This document shows, one piece after another, positions 6,212 to 15,167 of a stretch of DNA of 64,000 bases. This stretch comes from Marinobacter guineae (lineage in GTDB: Bacteria > Pseudomonadota > Gammaproteobacteria > Pseudomonadales > Oleiphilaceae). The stretch covers positions 1-64,000 of the forward strand of contig NZ_KZ319344.1 in the NCBI RefSeq assembly GCF_002744735.1, in the 5' to 3' direction. The position numbers were made by a program, and so were the translations under genes. Below the pieces are notes generated by a model. That model did no database searches. It was not told where the DNA came from and saw only the letters and a program-made list of their open reading frames with translations. The first letter of the stretch is position 1. The number at the start of each line of letters is the position of its first letter.

Positions 6212-6228
6212 TTGCGAGAGTTTTCATC

Positions 6229-6918
6229 ATGAGCGAGCTTCTGAATACGCTGATGCAGGATGCCCGTGTCTGGCAGGGCCACCGCCACGTCCAGACCACA
6301 CAACCTGCAGAACCAACCGGATATCAGGTTCTGGATAACCAGCTCGGCGGCCTGGGCTGGCCCCGGGGCGCCCTGAGCGAATGTCTTCTGGATGCACCGG
6401 GTATTGGCGAGCTGCATTTGCTGCTGCCACTTATGCAGCGGATGTGCGCGGAGCGTAAAACTGTGTTCTGGCTGAACCCGCCGCACACCCCCTATGCACC
6501 TGCCATGGCCCGGGAAGGTGTGGATCTGGACCAGGTGGTGCTGATCCATACCGAGGATGAAGGCGACTTTCTGTGGACTCTGGAAAACTGCCTTCGCTCA
6601 CCGGTGACAGGGCTGGTGATGGCCTGGCCCGGAAGACTTGCCTCCCGGGAGGTCCGGCGGCTGCAGCTGGCCGCCGAGGCCGGCTGCAATGTGTGCGTCC
6701 TGTTCCGGGAGCGGCGCTACGCCGAGCAAAATTCTCCGGCTGCCCTGCGCCTGGAACTTGAACCGGGCGAGCAGCAGGATCTCAAGGTGAATGTGCTCAA
6801 GCGTCGGGGCAGCTGGCCCGGGCAACGCTGTTCACTGGCCATGGCCCAGCGGGCTGATCTCTCATTTCGTGAAACCACCCGGGTTGTCCGGGGCCCCTGG
6901 TCGGGTTCAACCGGGTAA
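6229..6918 (+). CDS. imuA: ImuA, RecA-like accessory protein of the mutagenic polymerase
   Basis: A 229-residue protein related to the RecA core and to SulA-like proteins, acting with ImuB and DnaE2 in SOS mutagenesis. The N-terminus shows the family opening with TGYQVLDNQLGGLGWPRGALSE, followed by a degenerate Walker region (PGIGELHLLLP) and strands VFWLNPP and GLVMAWPG. The ATG at 6229 directly follows the LexA box; the longer frame from 6118 would cross it. It is the first gene of a tight three-gene operon (nine bases to imuB). Confidence 0.9.
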   Translation: MSELLNTLMQDARVWQGHRHVQTTQPAEPTGYQVLDNQLGGLGWPRGALSECLLDAPGIGELHLLLPLMQRMCAERKTVFWLNPPHTPYAPAMAREGVDLDQVVLIHTEDEGDFLWTLENCLRSPVTGLVMAWPGRLASREVRRLQLAAEAGCNVCVLFRERRYAEQNSPAALRLELEPGEQQDLKVNVLKRRGSWPGQRCSLAMAQRADLSFRETTRVVRGPWSGSTG

Positions 6919-6927
6919 TAACTCTCC

Positions 6928-8346
6928 ATGTTGTGGCTGTATCTGCATTTTCCACACCTGTTGCTGGACCACATTCGCCGCTCCCGGGAAGACCAGGGCG
7001 CGCTGGTAATTGTGGAAGGCTCCGGTCAGAAGGTAATCCAGGCCTGCCCTGAGGCCAGGGCCCAGGGCATTCGCAGTGGCATGCGCCTGAAAACCGCCAT
7101 CAGCCTGGCGCCGGATCTGGGGATGGTGCGTGCCGATGAAACCCGGGAATCCAGGATTCTGGAAGATCAGGCCCGCTGGCTGTATCGCTATGCCGCCCAC
7201 ATTGTACTGGTTCCACCAGATGGCCTGCTGGCCGAGATTGGCAGCCTGCAGAAGCTCTATGGCGGGCTGCCCGCCGTCTGGCAAACCGTGGAACAGGGGC
7301 TGAATGAGCGCCAGCTGAATGCCTGGATTGGTATTGGCCACACGCCTCTGGCAGCCCGCCTGATTGCCCGTGTCGGCAAGGGGGAGTGCACGGCCGACAA
7401 GGGCCATATTCTGCGAACTTTGAGCCAGATGCCCCTGCTTGCGGCCGAATTCGATGAGAAAGCCTCCATCCGGCTTCAGCGACTGGGGCTAAACACTCTG
7501 GGGGAAGTCTTTGATTTACCCCCCAATGAGCTGGCACGTCGCCTGTCTCCTGAGCTGCTGGCTCACATCCAGAAAATCCAGGGCACCCGGCCGGATCCGC
7601 GAGCCCCCTGGCAACCGCCCCACTCGTTCCGGCAACAGGCCGATTTTGTGCAGGAGATCGAGCACGCCCAGGGCCTGCTGTTTCCGCTCCAGCGCATGCT
7701 CACGGAACTGGAAGAAGACCTTTGCTGGCGCCAGCAGGATACCGACAGCCTGCGGCTGGTTCTGAGGCACCGGCACTCGGAACCTACCCGTCTGCACATT
7801 CGCACCTCCGGGCCTGAGCACCGGGCCGACAACTTTCTCAACCTGATCCGGTTGCGGCTTGAGCAGCACTCGCTGCAGGCTCCGGTTATCTCACTGATGC
7901 TGTCGGTGACGCGTTTCCTGTCCCGGGAAGCGCCCTCCGGGCAGGATCTGCTGGGTGAAACACAGGACCTGAACGAGGCCTGGCATACCTTGATCAGCCG
8001 CTTGCAGGCCCGCCTTGGGGAACAGGCACTCAAACAGCTCTCGCCCCAGGCCGATCATCGCCCCGAACGGGCATGGTCTGCTTCAGAGGTAATGCGCAAA
8101 ACGGCCGCTCCGTTAAAGCCGGCCGAAGATCTGCCACGGCGCCCACTCTGGCTGCTAAAAGGACCGCAAGCGCTTACTGAAACGCCGGTCGCCTGGTTTG
8201 CCGGCCCGGAGCGAATCAGCGGCGGCTGGTGGGATGGCCACCGGGTGCACCGGGATTACTACATTGCCCAGTTAAACAGCGGTCAGTTGGCCTGGATATT
8301 CCGGGATGCCCGGGAGGGCTGGTTTGTGCATGGATGGTTTGGCTGA
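6928..8346 (+). CDS. imuB: ImuB, catalytically inactive Y-family polymerase-like protein
   Basis: A 472-residue Y-family polymerase relative that acts as a hub linking DnaE2 to the beta clamp. It begins MLWLYLHFPHLLLD, where active enzymes would have the first catalytic aspartate in a D-x-D/N context; the palm and finger regions are recognisable (ARAQGIRSGMRL, LAEIGSLQKLYGG, IGIGHTPLAARLIAR). The C-terminus (WWDGHRVHRDYY ... WFVHGWFG) is the conserved ImuB tail. The stop overlaps the dnaE2 start (TGATG), indicating translational coupling. The label inactive follows family knowledge; the catalytic acidic residues are not in the usual places. Confidence 0.93.
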   Translation: MLWLYLHFPHLLLDHIRRSREDQGALVIVEGSGQKVIQACPEARAQGIRSGMRLKTAISLAPDLGMVRADETRESRILEDQARWLYRYAAHIVLVPPDGLLAEIGSLQKLYGGLPAVWQTVEQGLNERQLNAWIGIGHTPLAARLIARVGKGECTADKGHILRTLSQMPLLAAEFDEKASIRLQRLGLNTLGEVFDLPPNELARRLSPELLAHIQKIQGTRPDPRAPWQPPHSFRQQADFVQEIEHAQGLLFPLQRMLTELEEDLCWRQQDTDSLRLVLRHRHSEPTRLHIRTSGPEHRADNFLNLIRLRLEQHSLQAPVISLMLSVTRFLSREAPSGQDLLGETQDLNEAWHTLISRLQARLGEQALKQLSPQADHRPERAWSASEVMRKTAAPLKPAEDLPRRPLWLLKGPQALTETPVAWFAGPERISGGWWDGHRVHRDYYIAQLNSGQLAWIFRDAREGWFVHGWFG

Positions 8347-11300
8347 TGTCTGAGCATCAGTATGCGGAGCTGTTCTGCTTCAGCAACTTTACCTTTCTGA
8401 CCGGCGCCTCTCACCCCCAGGAGCTGGCCGAAAGGGCGCACGAGCTTGGCTACGCGGCCCTGGCGATCACCGATGCCTGTTCCGTCGCCGGCATTCCCCG
8501 GGCTTGGGCGGCACTGGCACAAAGCCCGGTCAAACTCATTACCGGCAGCTGGTTCGAGCTCTCCGATACGCCAAAAGGCGCAACAACGCCCCGCTTTATT
8601 CTTCTGGCGCGCACCCGCAAAGGCTATGGCCAGCTCTGCCAGCTGATCACCACCGGCCGCCGCCGGGCAGAGAAAGGCCACTACCAGCTGTTCGCCCGGG
8701 ATATTGAAACTCACCCTCTTGATGACTGCCTGTGCCTGTGGTTGCCACCCTCACCTGCCGAGGCAGAGTCCGATCAGGCTCTGGCCTGCGGAGAATGGCT
8801 GAACCGCCTGTTTGACCCCCGGCTCTGGATTGCCGCCGCCCGCACCCTGGAATCCGGTGAAGAGCAACGGCTTGCCCGGATACACTGGCTGGCTGACCAG
8901 TTACGTATCCCCGTAACCGCCGTTGGCGAAGTACATATGCACAGCCGGGAACGCCAGCCCCTGCAGGATGTGCTCACGGCTCTGCGCAATCACACCAACC
9001 TGGAACACGCCGGCCACTGCCTGTTCCAGAATGGCGAACGATACCTGCGGCCCCTGAGGGTTCTCCAGCGGCTGTTTCCCGAAACCTGGCTGACCGAAAC
9101 CCTCACCATTGCCCGGCAGTGCACCTTTGAGCCCGGCAGTCTGCGCTATGAATACCCACCGGATCTGGTGCCGGAAGACGAATCTCCTGCCAGTTACCTG
9201 AAACGGCTGACCCGCGAGGGCGAGCGTCGGCGCTATCCCGAGGGTACGCCACTTCAGGTCCAGAGCCTGATCCGCAAGGAGCTTGGCCTGATCTCGGAGA
9301 TGAAGTACGAGCATTACTTTCTTACCATCCACGACATCGTGGCCTTTGCCCGCAGCCGGGGCATCCTGTGCCAGGGCCGGGGTTCTGCCGCCAACTCCGC
9401 CGTCTGTTACTGCCTGGGCATCACCGAAGTAAATCCGGCCCGGGTTGAGCTTCTGTTCGAACGCTTCATTTCCAAAGACCGCGACGAGCCACCGGACATT
9501 GATGTGGATTTTGAGCATGAACGGCGGGAAGAAGTCATCCAGTACATCTACCGGCGCTACAGCCGGGAACGGGCCGCCCTGGCTGCCACGGTGATCCGTT
9601 ACCGGCCCCGCAGTGCCATTCGCGATGTCGGCAAGGCTCTGGGGTTCGACCCGGCCCTGGTGGAACAGCTGCTGGAAGGCATCGACTGGCGGGACAAGGC
9701 CACCAACTGGCGCCAGCAGATTCTGGACAAGAAAATCACCCGTAACCCCCAGGTGGCGGACCAGTTCTTCACCCTGGTCAATACACTGCTGGGCTTCCCA
9801 AGGCACCTGTCCCAGCACGTAGGTGGCTTTGTGATCAGTGCCGGGCCACTGGCCGAACTGGTACCGGTCGAAAATGCAGCCATGGCAGACCGCACCGTGA
9901 TCCAGTGGGACAAGGACGACCTGGAAAGCCTGGGTCTGATGAAAGTGGATGTGCTTGCCCTGGGCATGCTCTCCGCCATACGCAAGGCGCTGGAGCTGAT
10001 CAGCGACGAGAAAGGCCAGCCATTCCGGATGCAGGACATCCCTCCGGAGGATCGTGCCACCTATGCCATGCTCCAGAAAGGCGACAGCATCGGCGTATTC
10101 CAGGTGGAATCCCGGGCCCAGATCAACATGCTGCCGCGCCTGAAGCCGGAAACCTATTACGATCTGGTGATCGAAGTGGCGATTGTGCGCCCCGGCCCCA
10201 TCCAGGGCGACATGGTGCACCCGTACCTGCGCCGCAAACACGGACTGGAACCTGTGGACTACCCCAACGACGCGGTACGCAAAGTTCTCGAACGTACTCT
10301 TGGCGTGCCTATCTTCCAGGAACAGGTCATCAAACTGGCCATGGTGGCCGCCGGCTTCTCCGCCGGCGAAGCCGACCAGCTGCGCCGGGCCATGGCCGCC
10401 TGGAAATCCCACGGCGACCTGACTCCGTTCCGGGAAAAGCTGATCACCGGCATGCTTGAACGGGGCCACGACGCCGGCTTCGCCGAACGACTCTACCTGC
10501 AAATCTGCGGCTTCGGCGGCTACGGCTTCCCCGAATCCCACGCCGCCAGCTTTGCCCTGCTGGTGTACGTCTCCGCCTGGATCAAACGCCATCACCCGGC
10601 TGCCTTCTACTGCGCCCTGCTCAATAGCCAGCCCATGGGGTTCTATTCCCCTTCGCAACTGGTTCAGGACGCCCGACGCCATGATGTCACCGTGCTTCCG
10701 GTTGATGTTAACCACAGCCAATGGGACCACACTTTGGAAAGCGCCAGCCGACACCTGCGCCTGGGCCTGAGAATCATCCAGGGCCTCTCCGCCAACGGCG
10801 CCGAACGCATCCATCAGAACTGCCCAACCGCAGGCTTCCGCTCCGCCAGCGAACTCCGCCGCCTGGCCGCACTCAACCAACGTGATATGGAACTCCTCGC
10901 CGGCGCCAACGCCATGCCGGCATTCACCGCCAACCGGCACCAGGCCTACTGGCAACTACTCGACCATGAACAGCCCACGGAACTGTTCACCGAAGAAGCC
11001 GCTGTCGACTACCAGCCGAAATACTGCCAGCAGCTTCCGGAGCCCTCAGAAGGCCAGAACGTCCTTGCCGACTACGCCAGCCAAGGCCTAACCCTCCAGC
11101 GTCATCCTCTGGCGCTACTCCGGGAGCAGGGTCATCTGAAGTTCTGCCTCAGTGCCGAACAACTGAAAACCACTAAAGCCGGCATCCCCGTCCAGGTCGC
11201 AGGCCTCGTTACCGGCCGGCAACGCCCCGGCTCCGCCTCCGGCGTCACCTTCGTCACCCTGGAAGACGAAACCGGCAACGTAAACGTGGTGGTGTGGCTG

Positions 11301-11465
11301 GAAACCGCACGAAGGCAGCGCAAGCCGTTATTGACCGCCCGGTTATTGCATGTGAAGGGAGTGCTGGAGCGTCAGGGGGATATTGTGCATGTGATGGCGG
11401 GGAGGCTTTCGGATATTAGCCACTTGATTCGGTCGTTGCCGGTTCATTCCCGGAATTTCCATTAA
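8346..11465 (+). CDS. dnaE2: Error-prone DNA polymerase III alpha subunit, DnaE2
   Basis: The C-family polymerase that carries out translesion synthesis in the ImuA-ImuB-DnaE2 mutasome. The 1039-residue protein has an N-terminal PHP domain (YAELFCFSNFTFLTGAS, then LAITD), the polymerase palm with PDIDVDFEHERREEV as catalytic aspartates near residue 380, fingers with helix-hairpin-helix, and a C-terminal OB-fold (VNVVVWLETA). The start is the ATG overlapping the imuB stop; the frame opens earlier but within imuB. It ends 7 bases before a strong terminator. Length fits the DnaE2 class rather than the 1160-residue replicative DnaE1. Confidence 0.96.
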   Translation: MSEHQYAELFCFSNFTFLTGASHPQELAERAHELGYAALAITDACSVAGIPRAWAALAQSPVKLITGSWFELSDTPKGATTPRFILLARTRKGYGQLCQLITTGRRRAEKGHYQLFARDIETHPLDDCLCLWLPPSPAEAESDQALACGEWLNRLFDPRLWIAAARTLESGEEQRLARIHWLADQLRIPVTAVGEVHMHSRERQPLQDVLTALRNHTNLEHAGHCLFQNGERYLRPLRVLQRLFPETWLTETLTIARQCTFEPGSLRYEYPPDLVPEDESPASYLKRLTREGERRRYPEGTPLQVQSLIRKELGLISEMKYEHYFLTIHDIVAFARSRGILCQGRGSAANSAVCYCLGITEVNPARVELLFERFISKDRDEPPDIDVDFEHERREEVIQYIYRRYSRERAALAATVIRYRPRSAIRDVGKALGFDPALVEQLLEGIDWRDKATNWRQQILDKKITRNPQVADQFFTLVNTLLGFPRHLSQHVGGFVISAGPLAELVPVENAAMADRTVIQWDKDDLESLGLMKVDVLALGMLSAIRKALELISDEKGQPFRMQDIPPEDRATYAMLQKGDSIGVFQVESRAQINMLPRLKPETYYDLVIEVAIVRPGPIQGDMVHPYLRRKHGLEPVDYPNDAVRKVLERTLGVPIFQEQVIKLAMVAAGFSAGEADQLRRAMAAWKSHGDLTPFREKLITGMLERGHDAGFAERLYLQICGFGGYGFPESHAASFALLVYVSAWIKRHHPAAFYCALLNSQPMGFYSPSQLVQDARRHDVTVLPVDVNHSQWDHTLESASRHLRLGLRIIQGLSANGAERIHQNCPTAGFRSASELRRLAALNQRDMELLAGANAMPAFTANRHQAYWQLLDHEQPTELFTEEAAVDYQPKYCQQLPEPSEGQNVLADYASQGLTLQRHPLALLREQGHLKFCLSAEQLKTTKAGIPVQVAGLVTGRQRPGSASGVTFVTLEDETGNVNVVVWLETARRQRKPLLTARLLHVKGVLERQGDIVHVMAGRLSDISHLIRSLPVHSRNFH

Positions 11466-11471
11466 GAACAG

Positions 11472-11497
11472 AAAAGCCCCGCATGAAGCGGGGCTTT
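11472..11497. terminator. Bidirectional terminator between dnaE2 and oadB
   Basis: AAAGCCCCGC, a four-base loop ATGA and its complement form a ten-pair stem flanked by A and T runs. It sits between two convergent genes and can stop both transcripts. Confidence 0.9.
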
Positions 11498-11515
11498 CGA
11501 TACTGCAGGAAACAA

Positions 11516-12850
11516 TCAGCTCAGCAGCTTGATCATCACACCGGCAGCAACCGCAGAGCCGATAACACCGGCCACGTTCGGGCCCATTGCGTGCATCAGC
11601 AGGAAGTTCTGCGGGTTAGCTTCAAGACCAACCTTGTTGGATACCCGCGCTGCCATCGGCACCGCAGATACACCGGCAGAACCGATCAACGGGTTGATCT
11701 GCTCTTTGGTCAGCTTGTTCATCAGCTTGGCCATCAGAACACCCGATGCCGTACCAACACCAAAGGCCACAATACCCAGGCCCAGGATGCCAAGAGTCTG
11801 GGCATCCAGGAACTTGTCCGCCATCAGCTTGGAGCCAACGGACAGACCCAGGAAAATAGTCACAATGTTGATCAGTGCGTTCTGGGCGGTGTCACTCAGA
11901 CGCTCCACCACACCACACTCACGCATCAGGTTACCGAAGCAGAACATACCCAGCAGCGGTGCCGCATCCGGCAGGAACAGAACAACCGCAATCAGAACCA
12001 CCAGCGGGAAAACAATCTTCTCTTTCTTGCTGACCGGGCGGAGCTGGGTCATTTTGATTTTCCGCTCTTCCACCGACGTCAGCGCCTTCATGATCGGCGG
12101 CTGGATCATCGGCACCATGGCCATGTACGCATATGCGGATACGGCAATCGCACCCAGCAGATGCGGCGCCAGAACGCTGGCTACATAGATGGAAGTCGGA
12201 CCATCCGCACCACCGATAATGCCAATGGCAGCGGCTTCCAGAATGTTGAAATCCAGAACACCCGTCCAGTCCAGCAGCGCAGCACCAATAACGGTACCGA
12301 AGATGCCAAACTGTGCCGCAGCGCCCAGAAGCATGGTTTTGGGGTTAGCAAGCAGAGGGCCAAAGTCCGTCATCGCCCCCACACCCATGAAGATCAGAAG
12401 AGGCCCAACGGTGCTGCCGATAACCACGGAGTAGAAGTTATACAACATACCATTGCCGTAGCCGAAATCCTGGGCAAGGGAGTTTGCCATTGCCATTTCT
12501 GAGTAGCTGGCCTCCTTGAAAGCAACCTTGAAGGCTTCTTTCAACTCAGGCGTTACCGCCTGCCCAGCCTGATAGGCAACATCCAGCGGCGCTGCCAGCG
12601 CCGCCAGGATCTGCGTCGCCTCACTCTTCAGGGCGAAGTGGATGGCATTCTCGGCCGCAGTCAGGGCAAGACCTGCCTCCGGAATATTCGCCAGAATGCC
12701 GCCGAACCCGATAGGTACCAGCAGCAGCGGCTCAAAGCCCTTGCGAATCGCAAGGAACAGAAGAAGAAGGCCAATGGCGATCATGATCACCTGGCCGATC
12801 TCTATGTTGAACAGGCCACTACCTGTCCAGAGCGTCAGTAATTTTTCCAT
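11516..12850 (-). CDS. oadB: Oxaloacetate decarboxylase beta subunit, sodium-pumping
   Basis: The membrane subunit that decarboxylates carboxybiotin and couples this to sodium export. The 444-residue polytopic protein contains the conserved GIIGGADGPTSIYVASVLAP segment (bearing the aspartate essential for sodium transport), the N-terminal MEKLLTLWTGSGLFNI opening and GLSVGSKL and GTASGVLMAKL regions. Many hydrophobic helices are evident. It is the last gene of oadGAB, 13 bases after oadA, followed by a terminator. Confidence 0.95.
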   Translation of the reverse strand: MEKLLTLWTGSGLFNIEIGQVIMIAIGLLLLFLAIRKGFEPLLLVPIGFGGILANIPEAGLALTAAENAIHFALKSEATQILAALAAPLDVAYQAGQAVTPELKEAFKVAFKEASYSEMAMANSLAQDFGYGNGMLYNFYSVVIGSTVGPLLIFMGVGAMTDFGPLLANPKTMLLGAAAQFGIFGTVIGAALLDWTGVLDFNILEAAAIGIIGGADGPTSIYVASVLAPHLLGAIAVSAYAYMAMVPMIQPPIMKALTSVEERKIKMTQLRPVSKKEKIVFPLVVLIAVVLFLPDAAPLLGMFCFGNLMRECGVVERLSDTAQNALINIVTIFLGLSVGSKLMADKFLDAQTLGILGLGIVAFGVGTASGVLMAKLMNKLTKEQINPLIGSAGVSAVPMAARVSNKVGLEANPQNFLLMHAMGPNVAGVIGSAVAAGVMIKLLS

Positions 12851-12863
12851 GGAATGCTGGCCC

Positions 12864-14651
12864 TTATGCGATTGTCAGCATTTCATCATCAGGGGAGACG
12901 GCATCACCGACCTTGATGAAGACTTCGCCGATAGTACCGGCCTTGGGTGCGCGGATCTCGGTTTCCATTTTCATGGCTTCGAGAATAATCATCACATCGC
13001 CCTCTTCCACGGCGTCACCCGGAGAAACCAGAACCTTGAAGATGTTGCCGCCCAGAGGCGCAACCACAGGCTCGCCTTCGCCTGCTGCAGGTGCCGGAGC
13101 CGAAGAAGCGGCCGGTGCAGAAGCAGCAGCACCCTCACCCTGGACCTGAGTGATCTCACCACCTTCGGAAACCGCAACCACAAACTTCTTGCCGTTCACT
13201 TCCACGGTATAGGTCTCGGGGCCTTCGGCCTTCTTCGCCGGAGCAGCAGTTTCAGCGGTCGGAACCGGCTCAAACGCATCCGGGTTGCCACGGTTTTCCA
13301 GGAACTTCAGGCCGATCTGTGGGAACAACGCGTAGGTCAGTACATCGTCTACAGTGTTCTCCGCCAGTTTGATGCCCTTCTCGTCTGCCAGCTTCTTGAG
13401 TTCATCAGTCAGCTTGTCCATCTCGGACTCGATCAGATCTGCCGGACGGCAGGTAACTGGCTCTTTTCCATCCAGAACGCGCTCCTGCAGTTCCTTGTTC
13501 ATCGGCGCAGGTGCAGAACCGTACTCGCCCTTGAGAATTGCAGAGGTTTCCTTGGAAATAGACTTGTAACGCTCGCCAGTCAGAACATTCAGTACCGCCT
13601 GGGTACCCACAATCTGGGATGTCGGCGTTACCAGCGGAATGAAGCCCAGGTCCTCGCGAACCTTGGGAATCTCGGCCAGTACTTCATCGAACTTGTCGGC
13701 AGCGTTCTGCTCTCTCAGCTGGTTTTCCATGTTGGTCAGCATGCCACCCGGCACCTGAGCAATCAGGATGCGGGAATCGGTACCACGGAGGCTGCCTTCA
13801 AACCTGGCATACTTCTTCCGAACTTCACGGAAGTAACTGGCAATCTCTTCCAGCAGATTGAGGTCCAGACCGGTATCCCGATCTGTGCCTTCAAGAATCG
13901 CAACCACCGCTTCGGTGGGCGAATGGCCGTAGGTCATACTCATTGAGGAGATAGCGGTGTCCACATTATCGATACCGGCTTCCGCTGCCTTGATGGCGGT
14001 GGCAGTCGACATGCCAGTAGTCGCGTGACACTGCATGTGAATCGGAATATCCAGTTCTTTTTTCAGGCGGCTGACCAGATCGAAGGCCACGTAGGGCTTG
14101 AGAATACCCGCCATGTCCTTGATGGCGATAGAGTCCGCTCCCATGTCGGCCACTTCCTTCGCCAGCTCTACCCACATTTCAATGGTGTGGACCGGGCTGG
14201 TGGTGTAAGCAATAGTGCCCTGGGCATGCTTGCCGGTCTTGCGAACGGCCTTGATGGCGCGGTCCAGGTTCCGGGGATCGTTCATCGCATCAAAAATACG
14301 GAACACGTCGACGCCGTTCTCGGCGGCACGCTCACAGAAACGGTCCACTACATCATCCGCGTAATGACGGTAACCCAACAGATTCTGGCCCCGCAGAAGC
14401 ATCTGCTGCGGTGTGTTGGGCATGGCCTTTTTCAGCTCGCGAATGCGCTCCCAGGGATCTTCGCCCAGATAACGGATACAGGAATCGAAGGTGGCTCCGC
14501 CCCAGGATTCCAGAGACCAGAAACCGACCTTGTCGAGTTTCTCGGCAATAGGCAGCATGTCATCCAGCCGCATACGGGTGGCAAGCAGGGACTGGTGGGC
14601 GTCACGCAGGATAACGTCCGTAATCCCCAGCGGTTTCTTTGTGTCAGTCAT
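12864..14651 (-). CDS. oadA: Oxaloacetate decarboxylase alpha subunit
   Basis: The soluble subunit that transfers the carboxyl group of oxaloacetate to biotin. The 595-residue protein has a carboxyltransferase domain (ITDVILRDAHQSLLATRMR with catalytic and metal residues; IPIHMQCHATTGM for the metal-binding histidines), a PYC/OADA association domain, and a C-terminal biotinyl domain with EAMKMETEI, whose lysine is biotinylated. A proline/alanine-rich linker (about residues 500-520) separates the last two. With OadB and OadG it forms a sodium pump that also feeds pyruvate metabolism. It lies 41 bases after oadG. Confidence 0.96.
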   Translation of the reverse strand: MTDTKKPLGITDVILRDAHQSLLATRMRLDDMLPIAEKLDKVGFWSLESWGGATFDSCIRYLGEDPWERIRELKKAMPNTPQQMLLRGQNLLGYRHYADDVVDRFCERAAENGVDVFRIFDAMNDPRNLDRAIKAVRKTGKHAQGTIAYTTSPVHTIEMWVELAKEVADMGADSIAIKDMAGILKPYVAFDLVSRLKKELDIPIHMQCHATTGMSTATAIKAAEAGIDNVDTAISSMSMTYGHSPTEAVVAILEGTDRDTGLDLNLLEEIASYFREVRKKYARFEGSLRGTDSRILIAQVPGGMLTNMENQLREQNAADKFDEVLAEIPKVREDLGFIPLVTPTSQIVGTQAVLNVLTGERYKSISKETSAILKGEYGSAPAPMNKELQERVLDGKEPVTCRPADLIESEMDKLTDELKKLADEKGIKLAENTVDDVLTYALFPQIGLKFLENRGNPDAFEPVPTAETAAPAKKAEGPETYTVEVNGKKFVVAVSEGGEITQVQGEGAAASAPAASSAPAPAAGEGEPVVAPLGGNIFKVLVSPGDAVEEGDVMIILEAMKMETEIRAPKAGTIGEVFIKVGDAVSPDDEMLTIA

Positions 14652-14692
14652 CGTGTCAGCCTTCTGTTTAAAGGTTCTATCTTGTTACCGGA

Positions 14693-14944
14693 TCACTTCT
14701 TGTGGCGCGCCCGGAATTGTGCGATCGCCTTTTTGATGGCCTCGGCAGTGTCGGGATCAACCGACGCAGGCGCCTTCGGCTTGGCACGTGGCGTTTTGGC
14801 CGGGGTTGCCGGCTCTGGCGGCGCAAACCGTCCTATGAGCTTGGACATGAGAAGTGTCGCCAAAACCAGAACAATCAGGAACACGAACACAAACCCCATT
14901 CCGGCAATCATCAGATCGACGGCTTGTGACATCAGGTCATTCAT
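14693..14944 (-). CDS. oadG: Oxaloacetate decarboxylase gamma subunit
   Basis: An 83-residue protein with one N-terminal membrane helix (about residues 12-33, GMGFVFVFLIVLVLATLLM) followed by a proline-rich linker and a basic C-terminus (RARHKK). Gamma subunits anchor OadA to OadB and often bind zinc near the C-terminus; the expected metal ligands are weak here. It is first in oadGAB and follows a palindromic operator candidate. Confidence 0.88.
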   Translation of the reverse strand: MNDLMSQAVDLMIAGMGFVFVFLIVLVLATLLMSKLIGRFAPPEPATPAKTPRAKPKAPASVDPDTAEAIKKAIAQFRARHKK

Positions 14945-15001
14945 ATCGAACAGCTACCTGTATTGATTTATGTTTCTCCCGAACCCTGCCCGGACTGACC
15001 A

Positions 15002-15019
15002 GTTAGACTAAGGTCTAAC
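15002..15019. promoter_or_regulatory. Palindromic operator candidate upstream of oadGAB
   Basis: GTTAGACTAAGGTCTAAC is an 18-base perfect inverted repeat (seven-base arms, four-base spacer) 58 bases before the oadG start. On the minus strand a possible promoter (TTGTTG with a box about 17 bases later) would overlap it. The binding protein is unknown. The rest of 14945-15167 shows nothing further. Confidence 0.5.
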
Positions 15020-15167
15020 GCCATTCCGCAACAATTCGGGGGGCAAAATCCTGCGTAATTTACCGTTTTCAGTGGCCCCGGGCAACCTGAATGCGAAATT
15101 CTATAGGGAGTTTCCGAGCGTCGAGGCCCAAAATGACAGTTACCATAGGGTTCGAAGCAATTCTCAT

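Noticed and set aside
8901..10955. A 684-codon ORF antisense to dnaE2
   Set aside because: It mirrors the third-position GC bias of dnaE2, shows no domain, and overlaps a fully conserved polymerase.
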